This document shows, piece by piece, positions 11,930 to 24,012 of a stretch of 64,000 nucleotides of DNA. Made by a program: the position numbers and the translations under genes. How positions within the stretch are numbered: position 1 is the stretch's first letter; every line of letters begins with the position of its first letter. The notes below the pieces were generated by a model. It made no database searches and was not told the origin of the DNA. It was given only the letters and a program-made list of their open reading frames with translations. Source of the stretch: Neurospora crassa OR74A (lineage: Eukaryota > Ascomycota > Sordariomycetes > Sordariales > Sordariaceae); NCBI RefSeq assembly GCF_000182925.2, contig NC_026501.1:3823917-3887916 (forward strand), given 5' to 3'.

Positions 11930-14900
11930 ATACGACTATAACGTAAGTAATTACCCTAGTTAAGTACTTAACCTTATTCTTATCGACCCTAATTTAAAAC
12001 CCCTAATAAGTACTACCCTAGCCGAATTTACTTCTACTTAGCTAGAGCCTATCGATATCGACATTAATAATAATAACGATAATAGTAATAATAATAACTC
12101 CGTTTCCCTCCCTTACGAGTACAACAATTACCCCATCTTTAATACCTAGTACAATACTCTCAATAAACTAATAAACGCTATTTGAAAGTAATAACGACAA
12201 TTCGGTTATAGTATTATAAAGGGTCGTTCTAATAACCTCTAGAAGGGGTATAGCGGTTATACGAGATTTGAATTTATTTGTATTGCCGGTCCCTCTTATT
12301 ACAAATCAAAGAATTACTCTTAATTAATTTTAATTACTAAATAAGGATACTCTTAGTAGGGGTATATTAAAGTATTCAAGTATAATAACCGACGGTAGAC
12401 TTTCGAATTTCAATATAATAATAAGTTTTATAGCTATCCGCCTAATAAAAAACTATTAATTCATTCAGTATTTAAAGTTAGATATAAGGTCTTTATTACT
12501 ACTTATATCGACCGACTAGGTATATCCAATTGCAAAATTACTAGCGAATTGGAGAAGAAATTTCTAGAGATTTACGGGTAATTTAATTAACGGTAGTTTA
12601 TCAACCTTCGTTATAAACTCAAGAAGGAAGTATAAGTTAGGTATAACCCGTTTTAACTTACTATAAAGTTTCTTATAGAGAAGGGGGTCTACTTTGAGGT
12701 TAATTAGTAAAATACCGTTGAAACTAAATTAATTACCCTTTTTTAGAGTAATTTATAAGGAGAGTAGATATAGAAGCAAAATCCTTAGGTTTAAATGTAC
12801 GATAATACGTATAAAACTAATAATAAAAGCTTAGCCTTTTTGTAAGTTATTGGTATGGCTAGGGTCGGTTATACTTTTAATTACAATTTTAGGCTAGTTA
12901 ATAATAAGCAGTAGAAGGGATTCAATTAACTTATAGATTAAATTCATACTCGTCGTAAAATTATTACCGCTAGCAGACTATAAATTACTATTATAGATTA
13001 CGATGTAGTAATAAGGTTAATTTTTAAACGAGTTTATTCTTAGGCGTAGTCCTAACTTTATATTTTTTACATTAATAAAAATATAGTATTAAATATTAAA
13101 TATAAGTAGGATAAGAAGGTTACCGCCTAAGTTATTAATATTTATACTACTACTATATAAATATAAATATAGTAAGAAATATCGGTACTAATAATAACCT
13201 ACCCTACGCTAATATATCCTAGTTATGTAGCGAGTCTTAAAGAGTTTAACAATAAAAATTAAGAGGTAATTAGTAGCTTTAACCGTTTGGTAAATAGTAT
13301 AGATTAATTAGAACCGATACTTGATACTGTAGAGTATTCACGGTTTGGACTTTATACCCTCTAGAAGTATATTTATTATATATATATTATTAAAGACATT
13401 AACATTGTATTTGAGAAGTTCTATAGCTACTTCTCGCAATAGACCATTATTATTATATATTTAAAAGAAACGTATTTAGTAGTTAAAGAGGAGTAGGCTA
13501 CTTACTACGTTAATAAAAGGTTTAATTTTAGTTATTGTACTACATCGCTAATTGAATTAACGAATTGTACTTTAAAAAGTTATATTATTAGCAGTAAGTC
13601 CTATAATTAATTATATTACTAGTACCTATACAATTTACAGTATTGTAATTATATTTTTAATATAGGTAGTAGTACTATTATCGCTGCTGTTACGTAAAGC
13701 TTTAAATTAATTAACAGTATAAAATATAATATCGAGTACGAGACCGAAAAGTAAATTATTCGTACTAAATACGAATATTTTAATTAGCTATAAGTAAAAG
13801 ATACTTATAAAGTAATTTATTAGCGAGTTTTCGATAAAGTAGTACGTTAATATTGTATTATATTCGGTATTATTTTAATAAAGGCTAACTAAGTTAGACC
13901 CTAATGAATTAGAACTATATACGGGTAAATTTACTATACAATTCGGTTTACCCTATTTATATACAATAGTAGAATACCTTCTTAACCGATTTTAATTATT
14001 TATATTCGATAAATACAATTATTACCCTTATTGGTACTGTCGCCTAGACAGCGTTACAGGCGTCGCAAAGGCCAATGGGAACATCCAGTATATACATCTT
14101 GTAAGTATGAGAGCAGGTGGCGTTCTAGGCACCGCCGGCTAGGATAGAAGTTAAATAATAATAAAGGAAAGGAAATATAGAGAATAAGAGACTTATTAGT
14201 CGCCGAGATAAGGTAAATCTTCTTAGTAATAACCTTACGGAAGTCGTTAGGGGAGTTAAGTTTATTACTACGCGGGATGGAGGCGAGATTTAGAATATGG
14301 TAAAGGTAAGGAATTTTACGAATAATACTAATTAAGTTAGTATAAGGGCTAAGGAGGACGAAGGAGGAAGCTATACCGGTTTAGGGGAGGATAATTATTA
14401 AAGAAGTTATAAAAGGTATAAATAAGGAATATAAACTCTAGAAGTAAAATTATAAGGGATATAGGGCTTGGGGAAGCGTTGGGGAGGGACCTTCTATATT
14501 AGAAGTTAAATCGATTGAACTAGGGCGATAACGGCCGGAGGAAGCTATTTTATTAGAGGTTGTAATAAGGAAGAAGGAGAAGGAGGATTAGGAAGGAGTA
14601 CTATATAGGAGATTATATGAATAAGGAAAGGGGGTTCTTATATTATTATAAATAAAGGTAGATTTATAGGGTAATAGAATAAATAATAGAAAGGAGGTAT
14701 TTGTAAACGGGGTAAGGAGGTAGAGAAGTAAAGTAATAAATAGAAAGATAGGACGGGGAAATAGGGAGAAGGCGAAGGAAGGAGCGGTAGGGAGTAAAAT
14801 AGAAAGGTAATAAAGGAAGTAGTATGTTTAATTTAATTTTATTCCTATTATCCTTATTATTTTAGTATTAGTATAATATAGTAGTAGGAGAGACGAGATT

Positions 14901-15760
14901 AATTTTTTATAACGGTGGGTAAGAACTATTATAGTTATAAGTAAAGTAGGAGCGGTATAGAGAACTATAACCGAAATAGAGCTGGGGGTTTTTATCCGGC
15001 GGTGTTTAATACCGTACGGTTTTCCCCTCTAGAGAATTAGAGAAGGACCCTATGCTAATAAGGTACTATAGTTATAGTATAGGGAATAAGACAATTAATT
15101 ACCCTTATTGGTAGCTTTATAAATTACTCGATAATAAGGATGAATATTTGAAATATTAGGACTCTAATAAGGTAATTAAATTTAAGGGTCGACCCTACTA
15201 CAATACGCCTTTTACTCCTAATCTTCACGCCCCCTAATTAACTACGCTGGTTAATATTTAAACTTCCCCTCTATTAATGGTACTAGTTTAATTCTAAGTA
15301 GGAGTATCATAATATCGGGGCCGGCTTTACTTCTAATTTAACTACGGGTACTAGCTTAGAGTAAACTGTAACCCTATAATATTAATACGAATAGTACTGT
15401 TAATTTAGTAAAATGTATTTATATAGGAGGGTTTTAACTTAAAAGTAGAGGATATAGTAGACTCTGAGCCCTTTACTCTATTACAAAGGGGATAAGGCTA
15501 TTTACGAAGCTCTATACAAGGAAGGGGTAGAAGAGGGAGAGGAAGTAGCTCTATACGGGGTAGAGGAGGCTATATTACTAATATTATGAATACTATTAGT
15601 ATAGTAAGAGGAGGAGGTACGTTAACTAATATTTAAATTAGTATTTAAGCCTAATAAGAGAGATTCGCTGGTAGTTAGAGTATTCGATTATACAGTAGAA
15701 ATTAAATAGATTATAGATCTATAGATTAATTTAGATTCAGTACGACTAATCAATTGCTTA
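11930..15760 (+). pseudogene. MULE-2 transposase, RIP-degraded and split by LINE-G
   Basis: The frame with codon starts divisible by 3 carries the MULE core. MYDNTYKTNNKSLAFLQVIG is at 12795-12854 and keeps the first catalytic Asp. IIDYDVVIRL near 12990 keeps the second. YIFYINKN near 13060 is where relatives have C..H, both now Tyr. The SWIM end LPYLYTI near 13950 corresponds to LPCLHTI. Translation continues across LINE-G (DKYNYYPYW before, YLYKLLDNKDEYLKY after). A Gly-Arg-rich tail RGRGRRGRGSSSIRGRGG lies near 15510-15570. The start is uncertain because RIP may have removed the ATG. Many TAG/TAA stops make it inactive. Confidence 0.78.
14037..15097 (+). mobile_element. LINE-G, 5'-truncated LINE tail with target duplication
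   Basis: A 1061-bp LINE 3' fragment with no coding sequence, inserted in the MULE-2 transposase codons just after the SWIM motif. The 16-bp duplication ATTACCCTTATTGGTA is at 14021-14036 and 15098-15113. The 3' end (...GGGAATAAGAC) matches the other LINE copies. 5' truncation with a long target duplication is typical of target-primed reverse transcription. It is less RIP-mutated at its first ~120 bp (GCCTAGACAGCGTTACAGGC) than the equivalent in other copies. Confidence 0.85.
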
Positions 15761-16916
15761 ATTAAGCGATTTAATTAAGTGCGATGTGCGATTGTATTGT
15801 TAAATGCCTTGTAAAGTGCGCTGTAAAGTGCCCTGTAAATTTGGTTTGGCGCGTGTACTGGCTGCAGTCTGGATTTTAGGCTTGGTATGGTATGAAAGAA
15901 TGTAATGCTTAGATTTACTAAGTGAAATTAATAAAAGAATATAATTGCGAGGTGGAGGGTGGGCCGCCTGTTGGATGCAGCGTTTCTAATTGGCTAGAAG
16001 CCCGGGGAGGGTGGGGCGACGGTGTCTGAAGACATTCACGACGGTCCGAAAAGACATTCTCTTATAGAAGGCGTTAGGGGAGCTAGATTTATTATTAGAA
16101 TGTAGGATAGAAACGAAATCTGGAATGTAATAGAAGTAAGGAATTTTACGAACGATACTAATTAACTTAGTATAAGGGCCGAAAAGAAAAGAAAAAAAAT
16201 TATACCGGTTCTAAGGGGGACGACTATTAAAGAAACTGTAGAGAGTACGAATAAGGAACGTAAGTTCTAAAACTAAAGGGGATATAGGGTTTAAAGACGG
16301 ACTAAAGGAGGGGACTTCTATATTAGAAGTTAAATTAATTAGGTTAGGGTAATAATAGTCGGAGGAAACTATTTTAATAAAGGTCATAATAGGTAAGAAG
16401 GAGGAAGAAGATTAGGAAGGGGTACTATATAGGGAATTATATAAATAAAGGAAGGGGTTCTTATATTATTATAAATAAAGGTAGATCCGTAGGGTACAAA
16501 GTAAATAAGTGGAATAGAGGTAATTACAATAAGGTAAGGAGGCGGAGAAGTAAGGAAGTAAATAGGAAGTAGGATAAGGAAGAGGGGAGAAGGCGGAGGA
16601 AGGAGCGGTAGGGGGTGAAATAGAAAGGCGGCGAAGGAAGTAATATATTAGGTTTGATCCTATTCCTATTATCTTTATTATTTTAGTATTAGGATAATAT
16701 AGTAGTAGGATAGACGTAATTAGTTCGCTATAGTAGTAAGTGAAAACCGTTATAGCTATTAGTAAAATGGGAATAGTATAGAGAACTACGGCCGAAATAA
16801 AGCTAGGGGTTTTCATCCGGCGGCGTTTAACGCCGTACAGTTTTCACCTCCAAAGAACTGGAAAAGGACCCCATACTAATAAGGCGCTATAGTTTATAGC
16901 ATAGGGAATGAGACTA

Positions 16917-18760
16917 TTTATTTATAATAATAAAAACAATTTTACTAGCTCCTCTAAGGCCCGGGCATATTCTTTATCGGCGGTATAAGTATAAATACCT
17001 TCTTCGGTTACTATTTTTAAGCCGTCTATACAGATACTTAGAATTAAATACTTTTCTAATATAATTGGGAAATTAGGTAATTGGGATTCTTCTATACTGG
17101 GGGTAGAGTATTAAATGCGCGCAGTTACTTTGATAGCGGGGGTAAAATTTATTTTAAGGTTTACTAGGGGAGTATAGTTAGTTATAATATACTTAAAAGC
17201 TTCGTCGATAATAATTCAAGGGTTTTTGTTCAGAGTATTGAATACCTAAGTAGAAGAGGCTACGGTTTCAATCTTATTTTAATTATTAGTAAAATATTTA
17301 TTATCTTTGTACTCCTTAGTATAATTAATATACTATTTCTTGGTGATTATACGGACTCTACAGATAAAATTCTTAAATAAAACGAACTTTAGGGATTTAT
17401 AATCGATTACTATACTTACTACGCCGTTATTTCTTGAGTCGAATATAGAATTTCAGCCCTTAGGTAGGGGTTTGTAGTATATAGCTACTATTGCCTCCTC
17501 GCCGGGCTATAAAATAGTTTTCTTTAAGACGGTAAGTTTTTTTATATATTTAACGAAATGGCGTTGAACGTTGAAAGGAACTATTAATAGGCCTATATTA
17601 AGGAAGGTAATACATTTAGCATTATAATCAATATCTATTTATTAGGGGTAGAGAAAAGAATTTACTAATAGGAGGTTTGGCTATAGTTTATTTATTACCT
17701 AACCGACTGTCTAAATTTTAATTAAAAATAGTTTTACTATTAATCGTTCCTTCGAAATGGAGTATAAAGGTTACCCACTCGGTAAATTTTAGAAATTTAC
17801 TATTAACTTTTTAAATCTTAGTAGCGTATTTAATCGAAATAAAATACTTAAAAGTTAAAAAAAAGTCCCGGCTACTAATTATCTTAGCAGCGCCCGGGTT
17901 TAGGTATATCTTAGTCTTATTAACTTCGGGCGAAGCTCTAGCTATAATATAAAGATAGGTATAACTAAATAATAAGCCTTTTAGGATTTCTTTATCGTTA
18001 GACACTAGAACTTCGAATATAAATAGCCCGGTAGTTAAGGCTAGGACCCGATAGGGAATAGGGTATTTGTGGCTTACTCTAATATCGTTATAAAAATTAA
18101 GGTACTTAAATAAAGTATTCCGGGAGGGAAATACCTCTATATAATAAATATATATCCGAGCTAAGGGGGCTACTGATAATGGGGTACAGGGTTAATTATA
18201 TACCAGGTATAGCTTTACGTAGCAGCGTTTTACCTTTATTAATAGGAATTCTTCATAATAATAAGAAGACTTTAATTTACTATTTGAATATATATCCGTT
18301 ACGTAGAATACGCCAGCGCTATTACTAGAATTTAATAAAATAGAGACATTACTAGCATAGACGCCTTAAATATCCTCCGGATTCTTAGCTTTCTTATTAC
18401 TTAATTTATTAATATAATAAGCCCTATCCCTACGATCATCGCGGCGGTTGCAGTCGTTATATTAATTGTAACTATTACAGCGGTTTCGGTTATCGTATTA
18501 ACTATAATCATTATATTAACTATAATCGTTATAACAGTTATAATGATTACGGCGGTTACTATAATTACGCCGGTTGTAATCCCTATACTTATTATTCTAA
18601 CTATTACAATTATTACAACTTCGATTATACTAATTAGCAGGGATAACCACTTCGATTTTAATAGCAGTCCTAGTAACCTTTTAGCGGATATAGGAGTATT
18701 GTTTACGAACGGTTATTGATAGGATTACTTTAGTACCTTCGGTTTCTATAAAATATTTAG
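16917..18760 (-). pseudogene. Gypsy-like gag/protease-region remnant (reverse)
   Basis: Minus-strand reading gives a low-complexity Asn/Tyr/Arg/Cys-rich stretch at 18650-18420. Next comes a long conceptual protein with few stops over 18420-17811, including PGAAKIISSRDFFLTFKYF near 17895-17840, which resembles a decayed retropepsin (D-x-GA). After an apparent frame change comes PGEEAIVAIYYKPLPKG near 17510-17470, which resembles the post-protease segment of fungal Ty3/gypsy polyproteins. I see no RT. The family call is by resemblance only. It may be a different retroelement. Confidence 0.4.
18470..18640 (-). repeat. Imperfect short tandem repeats encoding an Asn/Tyr/Arg-rich tract
   Basis: Units resembling TATAATCATTATATTAAC and ATAATGATTACGGCGG recur with variation. 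On the minus strand they read as repeated NDYS/YNRN-type residues. This probably reflects an ancestral disordered RNA-binding region of the gag-like protein, now blurred by RIP. Confidence 0.45.
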
Positions 18761-18765
18761 CAAGG

Positions 18766-19985
18766 GTGCTCTTCTTAGTAAGTAAATTAAAAGACTATTT
18801 AATTTTAAGAAAAAACTGCTTTGAAACCGGAAACGCCGACTTCTGGTCGAGGAGTGCTCCAAAACGAAAACTAATAACGGCAATCGACTTAGGAGGGTCG
18901 TTTATATGCCTTATAATATCCTACAACGAACGTAGTAATAGCGTTATATCGTCGTTGCCGATAGCTATTAATAGTAGTATTTGTAAATTTGAAAATAGCA
19001 TTTACAACCCGCTCGTCGAAATCTTAATATATAATAATCCCGAAGCTATACTTACCGTAAAGACTTTGGATGAAATAGAGGAAGATAATAAAATATTAAA
19101 GAAGTTTGTTATTAAAATGAATAAATTTATAAACTATAATACCGTTTTAATTAAAGACCGCCGTTAGGTTCGAGAATTACTTTTCGAATTTATAAAAATA
19201 TATATTAAAAAAAGTAAGTTTATACGACCCGGGTTAGTAAGGTTAGAACCGACTAGTTTATTACTAAGAAGGATTTTAACGATTTAAAAAAGGATATTCT
19301 AAAGGGAATTAAGAAAGGTATTTAGGAGGCGTTAAAGTATTAGGTTAATATTATAGTAAAAGTTAGTCCGAGTAAAATCGGTATCACCCTCTAATAATTA
19401 CTAATTCTTATTGAAAAGTTTATCCCCTCTAATTTCGAATAATAATTTACTATTAAGGGGGCGATAATTATTATTGAACTTATGAACTATTTAAACAAAA
19501 ATACGAAGACGACCCTAGCTATATACCTAAGTAAGAAGAAAACCCGCTTAATAATCCGTATAATTATTAGAATACTAACGGTTAGAAATTATATAATTAT
19601 TTTTAACGAATTTATATATAATTAATATTAGCGAAACTAAGTATAGACTAAGGAAATTTTTAACCCCAACGCTTTCATTACTATAAGTATCATAAATATA
19701 TTAATTCGGGGTATACCTTAGGATAATATTAATAATTATACTATACCGGAAATTATTTTAAATATAATAAAGGAGAGAAACCTAAAGGTATTTATTATCA
19801 AAATTCGGCTATAGAAGAGAAGTGACGGAGAGAATAGAAGCTTACTCCTTATAGAAGTCGCTATTATATTGGCGGTATATTTCCTCTAGAATAATTTCTT
19901 TCTTTAGAATAGCGGTATATACTCATAAGAACTATTTTAAACTTTAAACAATATTCAATAATATTTTAAATATTAGGGAATTAGA
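18766..19985 (+). pseudogene. LINE-D1: 5' end and ORF1 N-terminal part, truncated
   Basis: A LINE 5' region (landmark AACGCCGACTTCTGGTCGAG near 18831) leads into ORF1, the RNA-binding partner of the LINE reverse transcriptase. It is open from 18766 to a stop near 19165. Beyond that the same frame continues with stops to FKC-like zinc-knuckle approaches near 19950, where it is cut off by the next LINE 5' end. It is the first of three head-to-tail copies (also 19986 and 21856). The ORF1 identity follows from LINE-C, where the CCHC knuckles can be read. Confidence 0.6.
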
Positions 19986-21855
19986 TAAAAAAACCACTTT
20001 AAAACCGGAAACGCCGATTTCTAGTCGAAGAGTGCTCCAAAACGAAAACTAACAACGGCAATCGATTTAAGAGGGTCGTTTACGTCCCTCACAATATCCT
20101 ACGACGAGTATAGTAATAATATTGTATTGTTATTACCGATAGCTATCGATAACGGTACTCGTAGATTCGAAAATAACATCTACAACCTACTTACGGAAAT
20201 TTCAATAAATAACAATCCCGAAGCTATACTTACTATAAAGACTTTAAATAAAATGAAGGAAGACGATAAAATATTGAAGAAGTTTATTGCTAAAATAAAT
20301 AAATCTATAGACTATAATACTGTCTCGACTAGGGATTGTCGTTAAATTCGAAAATTATTTTTCAAATTTGTAAAAATATATATTAGAAAAAGTAAATCTA
20401 CGTAACCCGAGGTTAGTAAGGTTAGGGCCGATTAATTTATTACTAAAAAGGATTTTAATAATTTAAAGAAGAATATTCTAGAGGAAATTAAGAAAGGCGC
20501 TTAGGAGGCGTTGAAATATTAGGCTAATATTATAACGAAAGCTAGCCCGAATAAGATTGGTACTATCCTTTAATAATTACCTACTATTGTTATAAAAGTT
20601 GTCCCCTCTAATTTCGAATAGTAGTTTACTATTAAAGGAATAATGATTACCGTGAAATCTATAAACCGTTTAAATAAAGATATAAAGACGACCCTAATTA
20701 TATATTCAAGTAAGAAGAAAGCTGGTTTATTAATTTACGCAGCTACAAGAATATTGATAATTGGAAATTATATAATTATGTTTAATAAATTTATATATAA
20801 TTAATGTTAACGAAACCAAGTATAGGCTAAAGACATTTTTAGCCCCGATACTTTTAGTACTATAGATATTTTAAATATATTAACTTGGGGTATATTTTAA
20901 AATGATATTAATAATTATATTATAATAAAAATTATTTTAAATGTAGCGAAGGAAATGAACCTGGAGGCATCTATTATTAAAATTCGGTTATAAAAAAGAT
21001 GGGACGGAGAGAATAAGGGCCTACTCCTTATAGAAATCGCTATTATATTAGTAATATACTTCCTCTAAAATAATCTTCTCCTCTAGGACGGCGGTATATA
21101 CCTATACGAACCGTTTTAAACTTTAAGTAACCTTTAATAAGATTTTAAATATTAATGAATTGAATATATAACGAAATTCTACTATTAAAATAATATTTAC
21201 GCCTACTACGGCGAAGCTAAATATAAAGGAAAATGCTCTAATAAAGTAAATTGCCTGTCTAATAATAATAAATTATTTATTTATTATAAATTGTATAGGA
21301 AGAAGGGCTATTATATGTATAATTATAAAGAATACTCCATTTTTTAAAAAGTAATTATAAAGGTATTTATTATATATATTGAAAGGCTATAGGCGTTTGT
21401 CCCCCGTAAGAACCTAATTAAAAAAGTATTAAAATCAACAATAGAGATTATAAATAAAGGCGTCCTACTAAATACCCCCTTTAATTCCTGTACTATTACT
21501 ACCTTAGAAAGATATATTGGAGGAGGTATAAAGAGGGGATGGTTAAAGAAATTTATTGGCCCGTCCGCTTAGCCGAAACCCTTAATCCTATAAAGTCTAA
21601 TAGATATATATTATATGTATATATAAAATATAGGGGGAAGTCGGTTATATAGTAGTAATAGCGCTTATACGACTATAATCCCCCTTAAGGAAGTAGTACC
21701 CTTATCTTCTACTAAGGGATTAAAAAGGACCCTATTCTAAAGTAATTAATAATTTGATTAAAGATATTCTATTAGAATGTAGGGAGTTATCCTTAAGAAA
21801 CCTAGAAAGAGCGCCGCTTAATAAAAAATAGTAAATATATAAAAACTAATAGTAC
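19986..21855 (+). mobile_element. LINE-D2: 5' end, ORF1, then internal deletion into RT
   Basis: It starts at the same LINE 5' landmark and carries ORF1 through decayed CCHC knuckles. An uninterrupted knuckle junction is seen at 21161-21200, and RKKGYYMYNYKEYSI is near 21300, where family residues would be C and H. It runs to the ORF1 end and then, near 21785, jumps directly to the RT block equivalent to 50700 (CTTAAGAAACCTAGAAAGAG). It stops near 21855 where the next 5' end begins. The endonuclease and most of RT are therefore deleted. It served as the uninterrupted reference for placing Helitron-1. Confidence 0.65.
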
Positions 21856-21972
21856 TATTTAATAACGGAAACCAGCTTTAAAACCGGAAACGCCGATTTC
21901 TGGTCGAGGAGTGCTCCAAAACAAAAACTAACAACGGCAATCGACTCAGGAGGGTCGTTTACGTCCCTTACG

Positions 21973-23055
21973 ATGTCCTACGACGAACACAGCGATAGCG
22001 TTGTATTGTTGTTACCGATAGTTATTGATAGCGGTGCTCGTAGATTCGAAAATAGCATTTATAATCCGCTCGCGGAAATCTTAATATATAATAATCCTAA
22101 AACCGTACTTACTACGAAGACTTCGAATAAAATAAAAGAAGACGATAAAATATTAAAGAAGTTCATTACTAGAGCGAATAAATTTATAGATTATAATACA
22201 ATTTCGATTGAAGATTATCGTTAGGTTTAAAGATTACTTTTCAAATTCGTAAAAGTATATATTAAAAAAAGTGGATTTATGCGACCCGAAGCTAATAAAG
22301 TTGGAATTAATTAGTTTATTACTAGGAAGGATTTTAATAACTTAAAGAAAAATATTTTAAAGGAAATTAAGAAAGGCGTTTAAGAAGTACCGAAGTATTA
22401 GGCTAATATTATAACGAAAGCTAGCCCGAGTAAGATCGGTACTACCCTCTAATAATTACCTATTACTATTAAGAAGTTTGTCCCCTCCAATTTCGAACGG
22501 TAGTTTACTATTAAAGGAGCGATAATTATTACTAAATTTATAAACCGTTCGAACGAAGATACGAAGACGACTTTAGTTACTTACTTAAATAAAAAGAAAC
22601 CTAACTTAATAGTCCGTATAGCTATCAGGATATTAATAACCGGAGACTACGTAATTATATTCGACGAACCTATACGTACTTAGTACTAGCGAAACTAAAT
22701 ATAGGTTAAAAAAGTTTTCGGCCCTAATATTTTTATTATTATAAGTACTATAGGTATGTTAATTCGGGGCGCACCTTAGGATAGTATTAATAATTATACT
22801 ATAGCGGAAACTATTTTGAATGTAGTAAAGGAGAGGAATCCGGAGGTATCTATTATTAAAATTTAGCTATAAAAGAAAAAGGATAAAGAAAATAGAGGCC
22901 TACTCCTTATAGAAGTCGCTACTGTATTAGTAATATACTTCCTTTAAAATAACTTTTTTCTTTAGGATGGTAGTATATATTTATACGAATTATTTTAAAC
23001 TTCGAATAACGTTTAATAATATTTTAAATGTTAAGGAATTGAATATACGGTAAAA
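21973..23055 (+). pseudogene. LINE-C ORF1, N-terminal part
   Basis: From ATG 21973 (MSYDEHSDSVVLLLPIVIDS) one frame runs to 23050 with RIP-type stops. It ends in YFKC.GIEYTVKY, the beginning of the first CCHC knuckle with Cys and His partly changed to Tyr. The segment after Helitron-1 (39904-40280) continues it. ORF1 proteins of Tad1-type LINEs bind the element RNA and form the ribonucleoprotein used for retrotransposition. The start codon is chosen because it is the first ATG in this frame and is conserved in position in D1 and D2, where it has decayed to ATA. Confidence 0.6.
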
Positions 23056-23169
23056 TACAGTCTCCTTGGCCGGAGCCTGAATGTAGCTAAGGAAGATAGA
23101 GAAACGCCCATGGGTGTAAACATCTAAAGCGAAAGGTTGGACCTACATAGGGCTTAGATGCACCTAATT

Positions 23170-23735
23170 AAATCCATTTGTTAAGACGGGAGTACGGGAA
23201 GGTTCTTGGCAACTCGAATTCGCACTCAGGAGCACAACACTAGCCAAAACATTACTAGATCTGACCCCTTCTACGAATCTTTCTATTATCTTGCCTATAA
23301 ACCTAGTTAGACTCAGCAAATACGTTTAAAACGCTCTAATTAGCCTATATAGTCTACCTCTAACTACCATAATATTATTAGCCCTCCCCGGGGTGCTACG
23401 GGGATGCCTGTGGTATAGTGGTTTGCGTGGGACGCTCGTAGCTGCTATTGGTGTAAGTTAGAGAGCTTGCGCGTTTAATTCCCTGTTGTGACTGTCTTTT
23501 ATAAAAGTTTAGTTAGTAAATTGCTAATCTCTCTTAGAACTTCCTTATTTTTTAATCTTTTGGTGTTGATTGCGTGTGGGCCGTTTTGGGGAATAGGAGA
23601 TGTAAGACTACTGTAAGACGTATTATCTCTCGGTACCGTTAATGGTTATTTTGAAAAAGGGTATACTATAAGGTATTCGACTAGGGTGTGCGGAATAAGT
23701 TGAGTTGAACTCCTTTTTTTTTCATTTTTTTTTTC
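23170..23735 (+). ncRNA. tRNA-like Pol III promoter module (copy 1)
   Basis: Antisense to the Helitron-1 helicase gene lies a unit with an A-box-like TGGTATAGTGG (23411-23421) and a B-box-like CGTTTAATTCCC (23472-23483), 61 nt apart. It ends in T9 and T10 runs (23714-23722, 23725-23734) suited to Pol III termination. GCTACG near 23395 can pair with CGTAGC near 23437. The T-stem and acceptor stem of a true tRNA do not pair, so this is tRNA-related rather than a tRNA gene. The same ~560-bp unit recurs at 49826-50405 and 62945-63480. It may be a SINE head or a captured tRNA gene. Confidence 0.5.
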
Positions 23736-24012
23736 AACTATTTAAATTCTTAGTTAGAATAATTTGAATTATAGTTGATAACGAGAGTGACATACTGCTT
23801 TAGCCGGATAGGGAGAGAGAGATTAGTAGTTTTTTCTTTATGAAAAAGTTTATCTTTAGTTGGTAATGCTATTTTAGTGCCGACCTAGCTAATGGAAGTG
23901 CGTTGGCGCTTGAGTGTAAGTAAGTTACGGTGTTCTTGTTCTTCTTTTAATATATTGTTGAGGCGTTGTTCGAGCTCTAGATTATCGTCTTCGAAAATAA
24001 TTGATATAGTTG

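Larger units (their letters stand above)
11467..16060 (+). mobile_element. MULE-2, Mutator-like DNA transposon
   Basis: Inverted repeats of about 81 bp at 11467-11547 and 15980-16060 begin AGAATGTCTTTTCGGACCGT and differ only at a few positions. A perfect 10-bp target duplication CTTATAGAAG flanks the element (11457-11466 and 16061-16070). Without the later LINE-G insertion the element is about 3.5 kb. Its inverted repeats are unlike those of MULE-1, so it is a separate family. The GC-rich inverted repeats contrast with a TA-rich interior. Confidence 0.88.
10684..16916 (+). mobile_element. LINE-F, 5'-truncated LINE tail split by MULE-2
   Basis: The LINE tail begins near 10684 at the sequence equivalent to 9040 of LINE-A. 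It is interrupted at 11466, resumes at 16071 in perfect continuation (...CCTTATAGAAG / GCGTTAGGGGAGC) and ends near 16916 with the family 3' end (GGGAATGAGACTATT). The interruption is exactly MULE-2 plus its target duplication. It carries no coding sequence of its own. It lies head to tail behind LINE-A. Confidence 0.75.

Noticed and set aside
23400-23495. A genuine tRNA gene
   Set aside because: The A and B boxes are recognisable, but the acceptor and T stems do not pair and there is no matching 3' acceptor, so I call it only tRNA-like.
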